The notes below the pieces were generated by a model. The model ran no database searches. It saw only the letters and a list, made by a program, of their open reading frames with translations, and was not told where the DNA came from. Made by a program: the position numbers and the translations under genes. From Oleiphilaceae bacterium (lineage in GTDB: Bacteria > Pseudomonadota > Gammaproteobacteria > Pseudomonadales > Oleiphilaceae): a stretch of DNA of 64,000 nucleotides. The DNA is taken from NCBI GenBank assembly GCA_018334495.1, contig JAGXLV010000008.1, positions 1 through 64,000 of the forward strand, in the 5' to 3' direction. Below are positions 39,838 to 48,068 of this stretch, piece after piece (within the stretch, counting starts at the first letter, position 1; every line of letters begins with the position of its first letter).

Positions 39838-41144
39838 GGCAGTTGCGCCTGAATAGCCAGAATCGGGTCGTAACCGTTCTGAAGGTAATAATTCATGCTG
39901 GTGAGGACAGCCTGATACCGGGCATCAATGAGTGTCATGCGTTGGCGGTCGAGCCTGGCCTGGGCCGCAAGCAGATCGGTCATTGAGCCAACGCCTTCTT
40001 CATAGCGCCGTAATGCGAGCCGTTCTGCCCGCCCGGCGGCTTCGGTCGCCCTGAGCGCTGCATGCCAGCCGGCCCAGCTGGCCTGCCACCGGCTCATGGC
40101 AATGGCCTGTTCCTGCTGAATGCGACGCCTGACGCCTTCAAGCTCAGTCTGGGCCTTATGTTCCTTCGCTCTGGACTCGGCAATTCTACCCTGCCGGCCA
40201 AAGCCATCAAAAATGGTCCACTGAAGGTTGATGGCGACCAGCCAGCCGTCAGTATCGCCAGCCAGGGGCTCGTTGCCCTCAACCCACTGATGTCGTGCCA
40301 GAAGATTTACTTTGGGAAACCACTCGGCTTCCGATGCCCGGGTATCGGCATGGGCCGCCTCGACAGCTGTTTGCCGTGCTCGCAGGTCTTTGCGAGGCAG
40401 GACAGTCTCAAGGCCAACCGGGGGCGAAGGCCGGGGCAGGGACGTTGACAGCTCAAGTGCCTGCTCCGGAGCCATCCCCAGTAGGCTTTTCAGTTCCAGC
40501 CCAGCCTGCTGTCTGTTTGCCTGTGTCTGCTCCAGGCGCGCGTCGATCGCCGCCAGTTCGGCATCTGCCTGCTCAGTATCCAGCCGCGAGGCCAACCCCT
40601 GCTGATAACTCGAGTGTGCCAGCTCGGTTGCCTTAGTGGCGGCATCAAGGGCCGTCCGGGTGGCTCCCACCTGTTTTCGCGCTCGATGGAAGCTGAAATA
40701 AAGGCGGGCTACTTCCAGACGAATCGCCTGTTGCCCCCACTGTTCCGCATGACGCCTGGCCTCCACTTTCAGTGACGCGGCATGGCGTAACCGGATGGCG
40801 TCGGCATTGAACAGGGGCTGGACCACCTGCACACCAGTCACCGTGCCTTCCACCGGACCGAAATCCGTGCGCTGGAGGGTGGGGGGAATGCCAAGAGCGG
40901 GAACCGGAACACCGGTGATCAGGGAAGAATCCGCTCGCAGCCAGGAAGCATCAGCGCTGACGGAGGGCAGCCAGGCCTGCCTGGACTGCTGACGAACCGC
41001 TTCTGCCTGACGGGTTTCAGCGGCAAGCGCCCGCAGCGTGACAGCTTCCTGCCCGGCAACCTCCAGCGCCCGAGTCAGTGACATGGCGCTGATGGTCGCC
41101 GGAACCAGAAGGCTCGCCAGTATTAAGGCCCATTTATAAAACAA
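39834..41144 (-). CDS. TolC family outer membrane protein
   Basis: 436 aa OEP-like; overlaps the adaptor gene by 4 bp. Confidence 0.93.
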   Translation of the reverse strand: MFYKWALILASLLVPATISAMSLTRALEVAGQEAVTLRALAAETRQAEAVRQQSRQAWLPSVSADASWLRADSSLITGVPVPALGIPPTLQRTDFGPVEGTVTGVQVVQPLFNADAIRLRHAASLKVEARRHAEQWGQQAIRLEVARLYFSFHRARKQVGATRTALDAATKATELAHSSYQQGLASRLDTEQADAELAAIDARLEQTQANRQQAGLELKSLLGMAPEQALELSTSLPRPSPPVGLETVLPRKDLRARQTAVEAAHADTRASEAEWFPKVNLLARHQWVEGNEPLAGDTDGWLVAINLQWTIFDGFGRQGRIAESRAKEHKAQTELEGVRRRIQQEQAIAMSRWQASWAGWHAALRATEAAGRAERLALRRYEEGVGSMTDLLAAQARLDRQRMTLIDARYQAVLTSMNYYLQNGYDPILAIQAQLP

Positions 41145-41557
41145 CGCAGCTCCCTCTTCGCCGTTTTACTCCGGATTTACCCTGGTTCCTGTGTCATGAG
41201 CGCCCAGCGCGGAAATCCGTGTTGCAATCAAGGGTACCAATTTAAAGGCCGCATGGCTTTCTCCTTGGGGCCTGATGGGGCGGCGGGTTATCAAGCTAGG
41301 AAAAGAGATAAATTCTGGCGGGCAAATTTGTTACCGGCATTCATAACAAGAATCCGGAGTCGGGTCTGGACTTGAACGGTTGGCCCGAATTTCTTGCGCA
41401 AACCCTACGGACTCTTGCCTTTTATCCTGAAGGCAGAAAAGTGAATAAAAGTAGCCCATGGGGTCACGAATGAAAATATATTGCACAAAAGGGCCAATAA
41501 GTTCAGAACATTTATTAATCAGGGGCTAAATCGCAGTATCGCGCAATTAAATGAAAG

Positions 41558-41869
41558 GTGAGTGCGGAGATGAAAACGAAGCAAAGTTTACTCAACGCCG
41601 TTAACGAAGAGATCCGCCACTTGCAGAGCCTGGCCGAGCGCATTGAAACATCCGATGAGATAGACCTGCGCCCGCTGTCGGAATTGGCCAGTGAGCTCAA
41701 AAGTCGGCGAAAGGCGCTAAACCTCAATCCTGCCGACGTTGGCGATCTGTGCGGCGTCTCGCCAAACACCTACCGATCCATCGAGAACGGCAAGGGCAAC
41801 CCGACAATCAAGACACTGGCAGGTATCTGCTCGGTGTTGAACTTCAACGTATGGATAGAGCTGAAATGA
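41558..41869 (+). CDS. XRE/HipB-like HTH protein
   Basis: ELASELKSRRKALNLNPADVGDLCGVSPNTYRSIENGKGNPTIKTLAGICSVLNFNVWIELK; HipB-like. Confidence 0.85.
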   Translation: MSAEMKTKQSLLNAVNEEIRHLQSLAERIETSDEIDLRPLSELASELKSRRKALNLNPADVGDLCGVSPNTYRSIENGKGNPTIKTLAGICSVLNFNVWIELK

Positions 41870-41978
41870 GAGCGCACATGAAAGCCCTGCACCATGATTT
41901 GATCCTTGACCGACTCAGGTTCATTCAGGAGTTGGAGCCAGCATGACCGCCTGCGCCGATGGATTAAAAACAGAAACA

Positions 41979-42003
41979 CCGGAACCCCGGGCGGGGATTC
42001 CGG
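41979..42003 (-). terminator. terminator of the DUF4397 gene
   Basis: CCGGAACCCCGGGCGGGGATTCCGG hairpin; minus-strand reading followed by a T-rich tract. Confidence 0.65.
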
Positions 42004-42024
42004 CTGAAGGCCTGACGACGGGGG

Positions 42025-42963
42025 TCAGTTCTGGGTAGGCTGGGGCACAAAGTCATCCAGCAGGATCAGACCGAAATCCGTCAGGCTGGAGCTGCCACTC
42101 TGCTGACCGTCCCGGGCCACGGCGGTATACACCGCACCAGCATCAAGGGTGATTTCAGCGGGGCCGATGGCCGCATTGCCGTCCGCATCCGTGACTACCA
42201 GGTTATAGGTGTCCGCTGCCACCGGCAGATAACCGGTCACCGCCTTGTACGGGGCATCAGCCAGCACCGGCGTGGCGTTGCCGACAGTCTCCTGTCCTTC
42301 CGGCAACAGATACACATTCACATTCCCGGCGGCGGTGGAACCGTGCACCACCCTCAGGGACGCCTGGGTCGCGATACTGCGAACGCTGTCTTCCAATACC
42401 AGGGCTTCGATGGGGGTATCCACATCACCCACCAGGCCAATGGCCAGTGCGGTGTAGCCCTGGCCATTAACCAACAGTAGATCCGCGTCGATGGGCACTA
42501 GGGTGTTATCGGCACTGACTGCCACCTTGACGTTGGTCTCACCCCCCGGCAATGCCGCATAGCTGTCCCGGGCCGCAGAGGGCACCGTTTCTGTAAAGGC
42601 CAGGTTGGAGAAAACTTTGGCGTCGTTGACCAGCACATCCACCTCCGGGGCATTGGCGGAGTTATGTCCCACTCGCACACCGGCGCTCTGGTCGACGTCG
42701 AATGCCTCGGCCACCTGATCGCCGTTGACCACCATCAGACTGATGGGACTGGCGTCCTGGTTGGCACCAGTGTTGATCACCGCCCCCAGCAACAGGTCCG
42801 CACTCGCCGACAAGGCAACGGTGCCGCTGTCGAAAATCACCGCATCCTGGCCCGTCGCCGGGGGAACGGATTGACAAAATTTAACTTTTTCTGAATAAAA
42901 ATCGACCAGGTCACATGAACTCCCGGGGGAATGCCCTGCAGCCCAGCCCGAGCTCGCCACCAA
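42025..42963 (-). CDS. DUF4397 domain protein, probably 5'-truncated
   Basis: Repeats of the form VRVGHNSANAPEVDVLVND and LRVVHGSTAAGNVNVYLLP typical of DUF4397; only a TTG start and no clean N-terminus next to an IS5 fragment. Confidence 0.75.
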   Translation of the reverse strand: MVASSGWAAGHSPGSSCDLVDFYSEKVKFCQSVPPATGQDAVIFDSGTVALSASADLLLGAVINTGANQDASPISLMVVNGDQVAEAFDVDQSAGVRVGHNSANAPEVDVLVNDAKVFSNLAFTETVPSAARDSYAALPGGETNVKVAVSADNTLVPIDADLLLVNGQGYTALAIGLVGDVDTPIEALVLEDSVRSIATQASLRVVHGSTAAGNVNVYLLPEGQETVGNATPVLADAPYKAVTGYLPVAADTYNLVVTDADGNAAIGPAEITLDAGAVYTAVARDGQQSGSSSLTDFGLILLDDFVPQPTQN

Positions 42964-43120
42964 GATAAAGAAGACCCGATGTGAACGGTTCCTGGCCAGG
43001 ATGGAGCAGGGGGTGCCCGAGTCGTGGCTGCTACGGATGTACTTTGTCCAGCAGTGGTATACCCACGCCGATCACGCTCTTGGGACCGGCGATACCATCT
43101 TATCGAGAGACGCTGTTTGA
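42950..43120 (+). mobile_element. IS5-family transposase fragment (internally deleted)
   Basis: Plus-frame reading ...PELATKIKKTRCERFLARMEQGVPESWLLRMYFVQQWYTHADHALGTGDTIL...; matches IS5-family TnpA N-terminal blocks (KKTRRxxFLxxMExVVPW ... MLRMYFVQQWYxLxDxAxEDALYD) with the intervening block missing. Confidence 0.65.
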
Positions 43121-43313
43121 TCAGCGTTTCTTTAGAACTAAGCTCGTGACTCAAGGTCCGGCCCAGACATACTCGAACTGGGTGGGCTTGGCGGAATCCA
43201 ACGTCGGAGCAAAAATGTTCGATGGGTAATCGCCCTGTTTTAGGTATTATGCTGATCCAGTTGCGGCTTTTTCGCCGTTGTGTAGCAAATGGTTTTTTGA
43301 AGGAGCTTTGATT

Positions 43314-43811
43314 ATGAACAATGGTTCCACCGCCCTGCAGGACCTGGCTGCCCCGGATGGGGTGTGTTACGGCTGCGGAAGTGCCCACCTTGAGGGTCTG
43401 CAACTAAAGAGTTATTGGCACGAAGACGGGGTTCACGTGGTGAGCACTCACACTCCGGATCCGAAATTCCTCGGTTGGCCGGAACTTGTATACGGCGGTT
43501 TACTGGCCATGCTGGTGGACTGCCATTCCAACTGGACCGCAATGGCCTATCACTATCGTGCCGGGGGCCGTGAGCCGGGCAGCCTGCCGCGAATTAATTG
43601 CGTCACCGGCAAGCTCAATTTGACCTACATCAAGCCGACGCCAATGGGCGTGGAACTGATGCTTAAAGCCAGAGTAGAGGGTGGAGTGGGCCGCAAGAGC
43701 CGGGTGATCTGTGAGGTATGGGCCGGTGATGTCCTTACGGTGACTGCGGATTCGATCTTCGTTCGGGTTGACACTGAACAACTGCAATCACAGGCTCACG
43801 GTCGCCCCTAG
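43314..43811 (+). CDS. PaaI family thioesterase (hotdog fold)
   Basis: CYGCGSAHLEGLQLKSYW...FLGWPELVYGGLLAMLVDCHSNWTAMAYHYRAGG. Confidence 0.85.
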   Translation: MNNGSTALQDLAAPDGVCYGCGSAHLEGLQLKSYWHEDGVHVVSTHTPDPKFLGWPELVYGGLLAMLVDCHSNWTAMAYHYRAGGREPGSLPRINCVTGKLNLTYIKPTPMGVELMLKARVEGGVGRKSRVICEVWAGDVLTVTADSIFVRVDTEQLQSQAHGRP

Positions 43812-44008
43812 AGAAACGAGGCCATGGTCGGGAGTGTAATGGCATTGCACGGGAGTTCATCAGACCGGCAACGCCAACCCGGAACTTGTGTGTAGAGCGT
43901 TTCACTGAACGATCTCATACCACGGAATACTTGGCGAAACCGCCGCTCAACCAGGCCTATCGACCGGCGACAGGCCTGATCCTGGCCGCATTTTTCGGCG
44001 TTGCTTCA

Positions 44009-44683
44009 TCACATCGCTTTTTTCAGCTCTCCGTAATCACCACCGGTACGGAGCACCAGCGTGATGTCATTATCGTTACGATTGCGGAAAAACCAGCCGT
44101 GGTTGCCAGTAAATGCAGCTTCCAGCTCGCCTTCATCTTCCGGAACGCCCCGGCCCTTCTCGTAAGAGATGGATTGGCCATTACCGTCACCGTGGGTATC
44201 GTAATTAATGGGGCCGCCCTCGGATACCCATGAATAGCGGGCAACGGCACCTTCGTTCATAGTGAGTTTGTACTCGGTACCTTCGCCGGGGGTAAGAACG
44301 ACACGCACCTTGTCCTGCCATTGGGGTTTCGCGGCCGGCGTTGGTGCGGACTCTTCCGCTTTTGGCTCGGCTTCAGGTTCCGGCGCTGCGACTGTTTCGG
44401 CAGCGGGCGCGGCGGGCTCTGGAGCGCTTTCATCGCTGGAGGGCTGCACCGTTACCATTTGCGCGGCCTCATTGGCGGCTTCTTCTTCAAGTTGTTCCTT
44501 GATTTCACCCATTTCCATCAAACCTAGCAGGCGGCCTGCGCCTGTGGGGTCGAGGGCATACTCGGCGGGCATCACCACCGTAACCAGAATTATCAGCGCC
44601 ACAATGGCTGCGGTGATCGTCGAGCGAATCAGCTTTGCGGAGCTGGGTAGTTCGTTACGAGAGGGCATGTCGGTGTTATACAT
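44009..44683 (-). CDS. transmembrane anchor protein associated with HupE
   Basis: One N-terminal TM, Ala/Pro/Glu-rich linker, globular C-terminus; co-directional with the hupE-like gene. Confidence 0.7.
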   Translation of the reverse strand: MYNTDMPSRNELPSSAKLIRSTITAAIVALIILVTVVMPAEYALDPTGAGRLLGLMEMGEIKEQLEEEAANEAAQMVTVQPSSDESAPEPAAPAAETVAAPEPEAEPKAEESAPTPAAKPQWQDKVRVVLTPGEGTEYKLTMNEGAVARYSWVSEGGPINYDTHGDGNGQSISYEKGRGVPEDEGELEAAFTGNHGWFFRNRNDNDITLVLRTGGDYGELKKAM

Positions 44684-44698
44684 AAAAGGTTTCCAAGA

Positions 44699-45433
44699 TC
44701 AAGCAATAAAGTAGCCGGTGAGCTGATAACCGAAGAGCAGGAAGCCTGCACTCATCATGGCAACATTGGCGGTGTACGCATGGCGGAAAAAGCCATCGGT
44801 TTTACGCCAGAAGCTCATGACAATCAGAATCATGGCAAGAGCAATGAGCTGTCCGATTTCCACCCCCACATTAAACGCGAGCAGGTTCGGTATCAGTCCA
44901 TCCGGGGAGATGTCGTATTCAATGATTTTTGAAGCAAGGCCAAAGCCGTGGCAGAACCCGAAAATCAGAGTAGCGGCCTTGGTACTGGGCTGAAAGCCGA
45001 ACCAGCGCTGATACGCGCCCAGGTTATCCAGCGCTTTGTAGACTATCGAGAGGCCGATAATCGCATCAATGAGGTAGCTGTTGATGCCGATATTGAAATA
45101 CACGCCCAAAAGCATGGTAGTGGAATGTCCCAGCGCAAACAGGCTCACGTAAATCGCGATGTGCTGCATACGGTACAGGAAGAAGATCACTCCCAGCAGG
45201 AACAGGAGATGGTCATAGCCGGTGACCATGTGCTTGGCCCCCAGGTACATAAACGATATGAGGTTTATTCCGGTGATTTCCTGAATATACCCCTTGTCGC
45301 CCTGGGCAACGGCGTGGGCCAGCACATCGGCGCTCATCCCGAGCAGTCCGAGCGTCAGAAAAATCCAGAACAGACGGTGTCGGCTGGCGGCGGTGCACCC
45401 ACGCCAATGACCGTCAGGCAAAGTTGACAACAT
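44699..45433 (-). CDS. HupE/UreJ family protein
   Basis: YLGAKHMVTGYDHLLFLLGVIFFLYRMQHIAIYVSLFALGHSTTMLLG... and FGFCHGFGLASKI. Confidence 0.9.
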   Translation of the reverse strand: MLSTLPDGHWRGCTAASRHRLFWIFLTLGLLGMSADVLAHAVAQGDKGYIQEITGINLISFMYLGAKHMVTGYDHLLFLLGVIFFLYRMQHIAIYVSLFALGHSTTMLLGVYFNIGINSYLIDAIIGLSIVYKALDNLGAYQRWFGFQPSTKAATLIFGFCHGFGLASKIIEYDISPDGLIPNLLAFNVGVEIGQLIALAMILIVMSFWRKTDGFFRHAYTANVAMMSAGFLLFGYQLTGYFIA

Positions 45434-45479
45434 AATGATTCCAACAATTTTGGTTTAAAAGGCTGCAACGCAGCGGGAC

Positions 45480-45842
45480 TCAAACAGCCAGCGAAGTTTT
45501 GGGCGGGCGGTCGAGCCGGTAACGAAAACTGCGCGGAGAATCTTCGGCGAAGGGGATGGACTGCCGGAGAGAGATCGAATAGCCAGAGAGGAGGCTAATC
45601 GTTGGGTCATCCACGGATTCGTGAGTGTGATTGCCAGTGTCGTGGTGCAGGTGCACATCTGACTTTTCGTCCACCTCATCGTGGCCATGCGCGTGGTCGT
45701 CATGGTCTATTGCTGAGGTTTCAGCCAGTTCAGCGACTCCGTGAGAGGAGGCTTTGCCGATAACGGAAAACGACATACCAATCATCGCGAACAGCATAAT
45801 AAGAATCGGAAGCAGCTTTTTACGGTGGATGGCCGTGATCAT
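45480..45842 (-). CDS. His-rich exported protein, probably metal-binding
   Basis: DHDDHAHGHDEVDEKSDVHLHHDTGNHTHE after a hydrophobic N-terminus. Confidence 0.65.
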   Translation of the reverse strand: MITAIHRKKLLPILIMLFAMIGMSFSVIGKASSHGVAELAETSAIDHDDHAHGHDEVDEKSDVHLHHDTGNHTHESVDDPTISLLSGYSISLRQSIPFAEDSPRSFRYRLDRPPKTSLAV

Positions 45843-45894
45843 GGATATCAGCGTATGGGTCCGATTGTTGAATCAGTATGGCGCCGGAGAATAT

Positions 45895-45911
45895 CATCCC
45901 CCTCGGGAGGA
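45895..45911. promoter_or_regulatory. candidate CsoR/RcnR (DUF156)-type operator
   Basis: Near-palindrome ATCCCCCTCGGGAGGAT with a C/G tract in the divergent promoter between the His-rich gene and the regulator remnant. Confidence 0.4.
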
Positions 45912-45923
45912 TAGGAATTAAAA

Positions 45924-46016
45924 ATGGTAAATGATCACAAGTACCAATCCCATCCGGATATCATCAAGCGCGCTGAAACGCGCTCAAGGCCACCTGCAAG
46001 CGCTGTTAACACGATT
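45924..46016 (+). pseudogene. CsoR/RcnR (DUF156) metal-sensing repressor remnant, frameshifted and truncated
   Basis: MVNDHKYQSHPDIIKR then, with +1 shift, LKRAQGHLQALLT; matches the family N-terminus SHPDIIKRLKRAxGHLxxxI. Confidence 0.7.
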
Positions 46017-46340
46017 TGGTCTTTGAAGAAGCTTCCGAGGCGAGAAACGTTCCTTGGCTTCATATAGCAGTCGGTCAGATCCTCTCAATAAATCTCCGAC
46101 AGAAATCAGTCCCTCTGTCATTCCCAGAATTCCACCACTAGCTGTCACGACAAAGGGCGTATCGTTTTCGCTCAAAAACTCGGCTTGACTGAGGGTCTGC
46201 CGAGGGTTCTCTGCAGACCCTATGGCCTCACGTTCTGATGTCTTGGGCAAGAGTACGAGAAATTCCTCGCCACCCACGCGACCTATTATCTCTGTAGACC
46301 CGAGTGAGTTGATTCCTGACGCGGGGCTTTCCCTTTCCCA
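45984..46340 (-). pseudogene. truncated GGDEF domain (diguanylate cyclase remnant)
   Basis: STEIIGRVGGEEFLVLLPKTSEREAIGSAENPRQTLSQ...GSDRLLYEAKERF; only the C-terminal part of a GGDEF domain remains. Confidence 0.75.
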
Positions 46341-46424
46341 CTCTGTCGCCCAATGGCCTCGGTGATCCAGGTACCTGTGGCGGCTAGTCGGGCGGTTTCG
46401 GCGAACGTAATGCGTGAATTAATA

Positions 46425-47219
46425 TCAAGGGTGGCGGCTACCCATCATGCTTGCCATGTCCTCCGCTAGGGGCAGGCCCTGTTTAATCGCGATGGTCCCG
46501 TCATCAGCTTTATAAAAGGTACTGGGCGTAGCGCTCAGCCCAAAATTACTCATCAGGCTATTATTGGCGGTCACCCGTTTATGGTTTGCGCTGACAACCT
46601 CTCTGTCTACTTCGATGCCGTCATTCTCGTAACTACGCTGGTTTTCGTGCAGTGCGGATTCCGGATCTTCGGCCCCCAGGATGGTCGCCGCTTTTGGCAA
46701 GCTGTCCTGCTTCAGTATACCAACCATGAGGTGCCTTAACTGCACTCGGCCGGCCTCGATCCAGGGCTCGGCCGCCTCGCGGAAACGATGACAATAGGGG
46801 CAGTTCGGGTCGGTGAAGGTATATATCACCACCGGGGCGTTTTCTTTGCCGTCCCGGACCCAGTCACTATTTTCCAGCTTCGACCAGGCCTCTTCATTTT
46901 GCGGTCCGGTTATCAACGTCCGGATACGGGTCTCCGTAAGATTCTTACCCGTTTCAGACAGCATCGGCCCGACAACAACGTGCTTTTTATCAGAGGTCAG
47001 GTAAAAAGACACCGGCGTTCCCCTCATTGTCCCCACGTAACCGGTCATGCCACCGGGTGCGTCAAATCGATCGACAATATCTACGCCACGCTCCACCAGC
47101 ACCTGAACAGCATCCGGATGAGCACTTTCAGCCCTGGCACCAAGCCCTGCAAGCATTGCGGCCAGAAAGCTGATAACAAGTAGGGTTGGTTTCGTTGTCA
47201 GTTTATGTATTCGAGTCAT
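46425..47219 (-). CDS. dsbG: thiol:disulfide interchange protein DsbG
   Basis: 264 aa DsbC/DsbG family; TFTDPNCPYCHRFREAAEPWIEAGRVQLRHLMVGI. Confidence 0.9.
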   Translation of the reverse strand: MTRIHKLTTKPTLLVISFLAAMLAGLGARAESAHPDAVQVLVERGVDIVDRFDAPGGMTGYVGTMRGTPVSFYLTSDKKHVVVGPMLSETGKNLTETRIRTLITGPQNEEAWSKLENSDWVRDGKENAPVVIYTFTDPNCPYCHRFREAAEPWIEAGRVQLRHLMVGILKQDSLPKAATILGAEDPESALHENQRSYENDGIEVDREVVSANHKRVTANNSLMSNFGLSATPSTFYKADDGTIAIKQGLPLAEDMASMMGSRHP

Positions 47220-47246
47220 TGATGAACCTCCTGATGAATTGGACTG

Positions 47247-48056
47247 CTAACGTTCGAAGACTTCCAGCTTCTGTGCGAGGCTAGCGCTGGACAGCTCGCC
47301 CATATGGACGTCTACCTGACGGCCCTCCGCGTCGTAGAACAGGGTGGTAGGTAAGGCGTGGCTGCCCGTAGCACCAGCAAGGCTGCCGCTGACGTCGCTT
47401 AGCACATTCCTGATCGAGAGGTCCTGCTGCCCCAGAAAAGAATTGATGGTTTCTATTTGTTCACCCTGATTGACAAAAACAAAGGTGATGTCGGGATAAC
47501 GCTTCTGAGCCTTTTCCAGGACTGGCATTTCCCGGATACAGGGTGGGCACCAACTCGCCCAGATATTCACCACTTTGGGTTTGCCGGGGTGCAGGTCGAC
47601 AAGAGTGACAGGCTCACCCTCTAATGTGGACAATCCGCTATCCGGTATATTTCGCGCCTGTACTTCGATCAGATTTACCGTCAGCGAGAGTGCGCCCCAG
47701 GTCATCAGTCCAGACAGCATTGCAATACCCAGAGGCTTTCTGATCGAAATCCGGTGGAACATACGCCATGCGACAAAGGCCACAGCCCCAAACACACCGG
47801 CATAAATACTGAACCCACCATCGCGAATATCGATAATATCCAGTGGGGCATCTTTAAAATGCTCGAAATACTGGACCACGAAACCAAGTCTGGCCGTGAC
47901 GAGTACTACGAGAAGGGCATCCACCAGGGTTCCGCCTGTTGATACCCCGTGCTTGCGGCCATACAGGGCACCCACAAGCAACGCTACGACAAAGGACAAC
48001 GCCAGTAGAACGTGCGCAAATGAAAAGCCCAGGGGGCCAATGCTGACAGTTTGCAT
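47247..48056 (-). CDS. fusion of Lgt-like membrane region and TlpA/DsbE-type thioredoxin domain
   Basis: N-terminal ARLGFVVQYFEHFKDAPLDIIDIRDGGFSIYAGVFGA resembles Lgt; C-terminal VVNIWASWCPPCIREMPVLEKAQ thioredoxin motif. Confidence 0.85.
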   Translation of the reverse strand: MQTVSIGPLGFSFAHVLLALSFVVALLVGALYGRKHGVSTGGTLVDALLVVLVTARLGFVVQYFEHFKDAPLDIIDIRDGGFSIYAGVFGAVAFVAWRMFHRISIRKPLGIAMLSGLMTWGALSLTVNLIEVQARNIPDSGLSTLEGEPVTLVDLHPGKPKVVNIWASWCPPCIREMPVLEKAQKRYPDITFVFVNQGEQIETINSFLGQQDLSIRNVLSDVSGSLAGATGSHALPTTLFYDAEGRQVDVHMGELSSASLAQKLEVFER

Positions 48057-48068
48057 GATTACTCCGTA

